Shown here: in pieces, positions 42,059 to 44,115 of the stretch
Numbering within the stretch: the stretch's first letter is position 1
Layout of the letters: the number at the start of each line of letters is the position of its first letter
Origin: Actinomycetes bacterium
GTDB lineage: Bacteria > Actinomycetota > Acidimicrobiia > Acidimicrobiales > Palsa-688
Direction of reading: 5' to 3'
DNA: 44,115 nt
Assembly (NCBI GenBank): GCA_021808665.1
Contig: JAKBBA010000028.1
Coordinates: 1-44,115 of the forward strand
Position numbers and translations under genes: made by a program
Notes under the pieces: model-generated
The model's database searches: none
What the model was told of the DNA's origin: nothing
What the model saw: only the letters and a program-made list of their open reading frames with translations

Positions 42059-44115
42059 CGGCCCCTCGGCGTCGAGCGCCCGGCGGGACCGCCAGAGGAA
42101 GGCGAAGCGGCACGCCCAACAGGGCGCCCAGCCGAAGGCCCATTGGAGGTGGCCGTCGAGCGTTCCACCGCACCCCACAGCAGCCTCGCGTAACGCCGAG
42201 CCCGGTCGTCGCCGGGGCCCGGCGGGTCGTGCGCGAGGATGGCCAGGCAGAGGAGGTCCGCCAACTCGGGGGTGTCGAACGCGAAGCGTATCCACTCGTC
42301 TTCGCCGTCTCCCTTGGCGGCGAACGGACGCCAGGCGTCGTCGAAGTTCGTCTCGTCCGGGCCCGCCGACGCCAGCTTGGGCGTAAGCTTTGGGAACAGC
42401 GGAAGCGCCTCTCGACTTCCGCGCCGGTAAAGATCCACGACCACTTCTAGGGCGTCAAGCGCTTTCGCTTTGCGCTCGGCGGGATCGTCCGCTGGCACTT
42501 CGAGGGTCCTTCTTACGCACTCGACCTGCTTGGAGGGCCCCGGGCGCGTCGAAGCCGGACGGTTGAGCAGAGTGGCCCGCCATTGGCGGGCCGGCTCGTC
42601 GGCGCTTAGGGCGATCGCCTCAAGCCACGGCGCCAGCTTGTCCTTGTCCTGCGCGCGAGATACTGACACTTTGAGCGGCCCGCCCGTAGCAGTTGCGACC
42701 CGGACCTCCCCGGTTATGCGGGTGCCGTCACCGAGCTCCACGTCCACCTGGCGGTGCTCCCATCGGATCCCCCGACCCTGCGTCTCGGAGCCGGGCAGCT
42801 CAACTAGCGACGCGGGGGACGCCAGCAGCCCGTCGAATTCGAGTTGTCTCATCAGCGGGTCGACTTTGGCCGCAGCGTCCGCTACCTGCTTGTCACCCAG
42901 CCGCCCGGGGGGAAGCGCGTAGCTGGCCTGCATTCGGGCAGCGAAAATGTCAACGCTCCCGCCTAGCAGCCGGTGCTCCAAAAGGAGGGCTGCCAGCTGC
43001 CAGGATTCGATGCCGTCGAGGGCGACGAGCAGGTCCCGGCCTGCGAACGGCGATTGCGGCGCTCCCAACTCCGCCGGGCGGGTGGGTTTCGTCATCTCCC
43101 GCCGGGATCCGCCGGCGGGGAGGCTGACGCCGAGAGTCCGTCTCAAGAAGTGACGGACTGGATGGTCGAGGAAGCTGCGCAGTTCGTCTAGTTCGATGCT
43201 GGGTTCGGGTCCGCCGGCCAGACGCACCGATGTGATCCCACGGGCATGGCGGGGTCGGGTCCGGCTGCGGGCGCCGGCCAGGGCGACAGAGTCGAAGCTC
43301 CACGGGCTCTGCGCTGGGTCCGGGGCTTCGGGTCCCTCCGAGAGGAAGTTGACGGCGTCGAAGCTCTGGCGTGGATGGTGAACCTCTATCCTAGACAGGG
43401 CCTCGTCGCGCCCTTCGGGCCGTAAGGTGTCGCGGATCACGTCGGCCAGTTCGCTCAACATCACCGACTCCGGCACCGGCTGGTTGGTGACGACGCTGCG
43501 GCCGTTGCGGGTGATGACCAGGTGCTCTCTTGCGCCGAGCACGGTTTCTAGGATCGCCTGGCGTGTGTCGGATCGTGCGTCGCTGTAAGCGGCGGGTTCG
43601 TCGCCGGCTGTCAGGTCGTCGCCGTCTGGCGCCCCGGCTGCAAGCGACGCTTCGTCCATGCCCAGAAGGCACGTCACTCTAAACGGAACGCCGCGCAGCG
43701 GCGTGAGGGAACTGAAGGTGATGCCACCGCGGAAAAAGTCGGCGCTACCAGCGCTGCCTTGAAGGTGGCGGCTGAGCACCTGGCGCATGTCGGCGAGGGT
43801 CACCTCCAACCAAGCTGGCTCGCCGGAGGTCACAGCATCGGACGCTACCGTTTCGAGCGCCCGCTCCAAACGCCTGGCCTGCCATGCCGACTCAGGGCTG
43901 ACGACGAGCAGGTCGGACGCTGCGTCACGCAGGAACGATACCCACTCGTCTGCGCAACGTGGCGTTCGGGCCTGCTCCTCCAGGTTCGCTAACCGCCACA
44001 AAAGGTCGGCTAGACGGCCGGCCCGGTCGACGCCGTCGCCTTCCACGGCGATCGGTGACACTCCCCCGAGGGCCAGAGCCTCGGGGGTGTCGCTGACCGC
44101 TACCCCTATGAGAAG
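42055..44115 (-). CDS. recC: Exodeoxyribonuclease V subunit gamma, RecC, N-terminus outside window
   Basis: The frame is open to the window edge, giving 686 C-terminal residues; about 400 N-terminal residues are expected beyond 44115. Recognisable RecC segments are FFRGGITFSSLTPLRGVPF then RVTCLLGMDEASL, ELRSFLDHPVRHFLRRTLGV and the FAGRDLLVALDGIESWQLA stretch. RecC is the inactive-nuclease-fold subunit that recognises Chi and splits the strands. A GTG at 44061 is internal (upstream residues LLIGVAVSDTPEA fit the family), so it is not the start. It is coupled to recB by ATGA. Confidence 0.9.
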   Translation of the reverse strand, partial: LLIGVAVSDTPEALALGGVSPIAVEGDGVDRAGRLADLLWRLANLEEQARTPRCADEWVSFLRDAASDLLVVSPESAWQARRLERALETVASDAVTSGEPAWLEVTLADMRQVLSRHLQGSAGSADFFRGGITFSSLTPLRGVPFRVTCLLGMDEASLAAGAPDGDDLTAGDEPAAYSDARSDTRQAILETVLGAREHLVITRNGRSVVTNQPVPESVMLSELADVIRDTLRPEGRDEALSRIEVHHPRQSFDAVNFLSEGPEAPDPAQSPWSFDSVALAGARSRTRPRHARGITSVRLAGGPEPSIELDELRSFLDHPVRHFLRRTLGVSLPAGGSRREMTKPTRPAELGAPQSPFAGRDLLVALDGIESWQLAALLLEHRLLGGSVDIFAARMQASYALPPGRLGDKQVADAAAKVDPLMRQLEFDGLLASPASLVELPGSETQGRGIRWEHRQVDVELGDGTRITGEVRVATATGGPLKVSVSRAQDKDKLAPWLEAIALSADEPARQWRATLLNRPASTRPGPSKQVECVRRTLEVPADDPAERKAKALDALEVVVDLYRRGSREALPLFPKLTPKLASAGPDETNFDDAWRPFAAKGDGEDEWIRFAFDTPELADLLCLAILAHDPPGPGDDRARRYARLLWGAVERSTATSNGPSAGRPVGRAASPSSGGPAGRSTPRGR

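Noticed and set aside
41676..42386. Plus-strand open frame of 236 codons across the recC/recB junction
   Set aside because: It is antisense to two coupled genes and has an Arg/Ser/Pro-rich sequence without motifs.
42055..44061. GTG at 44061 as the recC start
   Set aside because: The frame remains open to the window edge with RecC-like residues, and the product would lack about a third of the protein.
1..44115. CRISPR arrays, tRNA, rRNA, phage structural genes or a replication origin
   Set aside because: No regularly spaced repeats, cloverleaf-like sequences, rRNA signatures or phage genes were found by reading both strands.

Overview
The window is GC-rich DNA with dense, strongly coding genes, GTG/TTG starts and many 1-4 base start/stop overlaps. 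It suggests an actinomycetotal (high-GC Gram-positive) chromosome. An Acidimicrobiia-like host is a guess; no rRNA or other placing marker is present.

Layout. (1) 1-6.5 kb: housekeeping and sugar-nucleotide genes: a partial serine hydrolase, release factor 3, an SDR oxidoreductase, a coupled UDP-glucose dehydrogenase / UDP-glucuronate decarboxylase pair (UDP-glucose to UDP-xylose) and a DPM1-like GT2. (2) 6.5-19 kb: an accessory zone with a more A/T-rich polytopic membrane protein, an ISL3-type transposase gene split by an IS1634-type element whose inverted ends can be seen, a minus-strand three-gene cassette (FkbM methyltransferase with coiled-coil tail, GT-A, GT-B), and a frameshifted IS21 (istA/istB) relic. 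(3) 19.2-22.9 kb: two small coiled-coil genes, each followed by a large GT-B-type gene; the two pairs converge and their 3' ends overlap antisense by about 100 bp. (4) 23-27.1 kb: a minus-strand polyhydroxyalkanoate (PHA) operon: phaC synthase, acyl-CoA ligase, PhaZ-like depolymerase. (5) 27.3-31.5 kb: a plus-strand copy of the FkbM / GT-A / GT-B cassette in the same gene order, where the first two products have lost active-site motifs and the third looks intact. (6) 31.4-44.1 kb: a DNA-repair block on the minus strand: a YhaN/SbcC-like ATPase with a C-terminal winged-helix-like tail, its SbcD/YhaO-like nuclease partner, and recC-recB-recD (recC runs off the window).

How it fits together. UDP-sugar synthesis plus GT2, GT-C-like, GT4-like and FkbM proteins indicate assembly of a surface glycan. 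Its accessory part is built from duplicated, inverted modules that have diverged, gained insertion sequences and partly become pseudoenzymes. The PHA operon lies between the inverted modules. The recCBD and sbcDC genes form a compact double-strand-break processing region. The most unusual feature is the inverted cassette pair with decay of the catalytic motifs in one copy.
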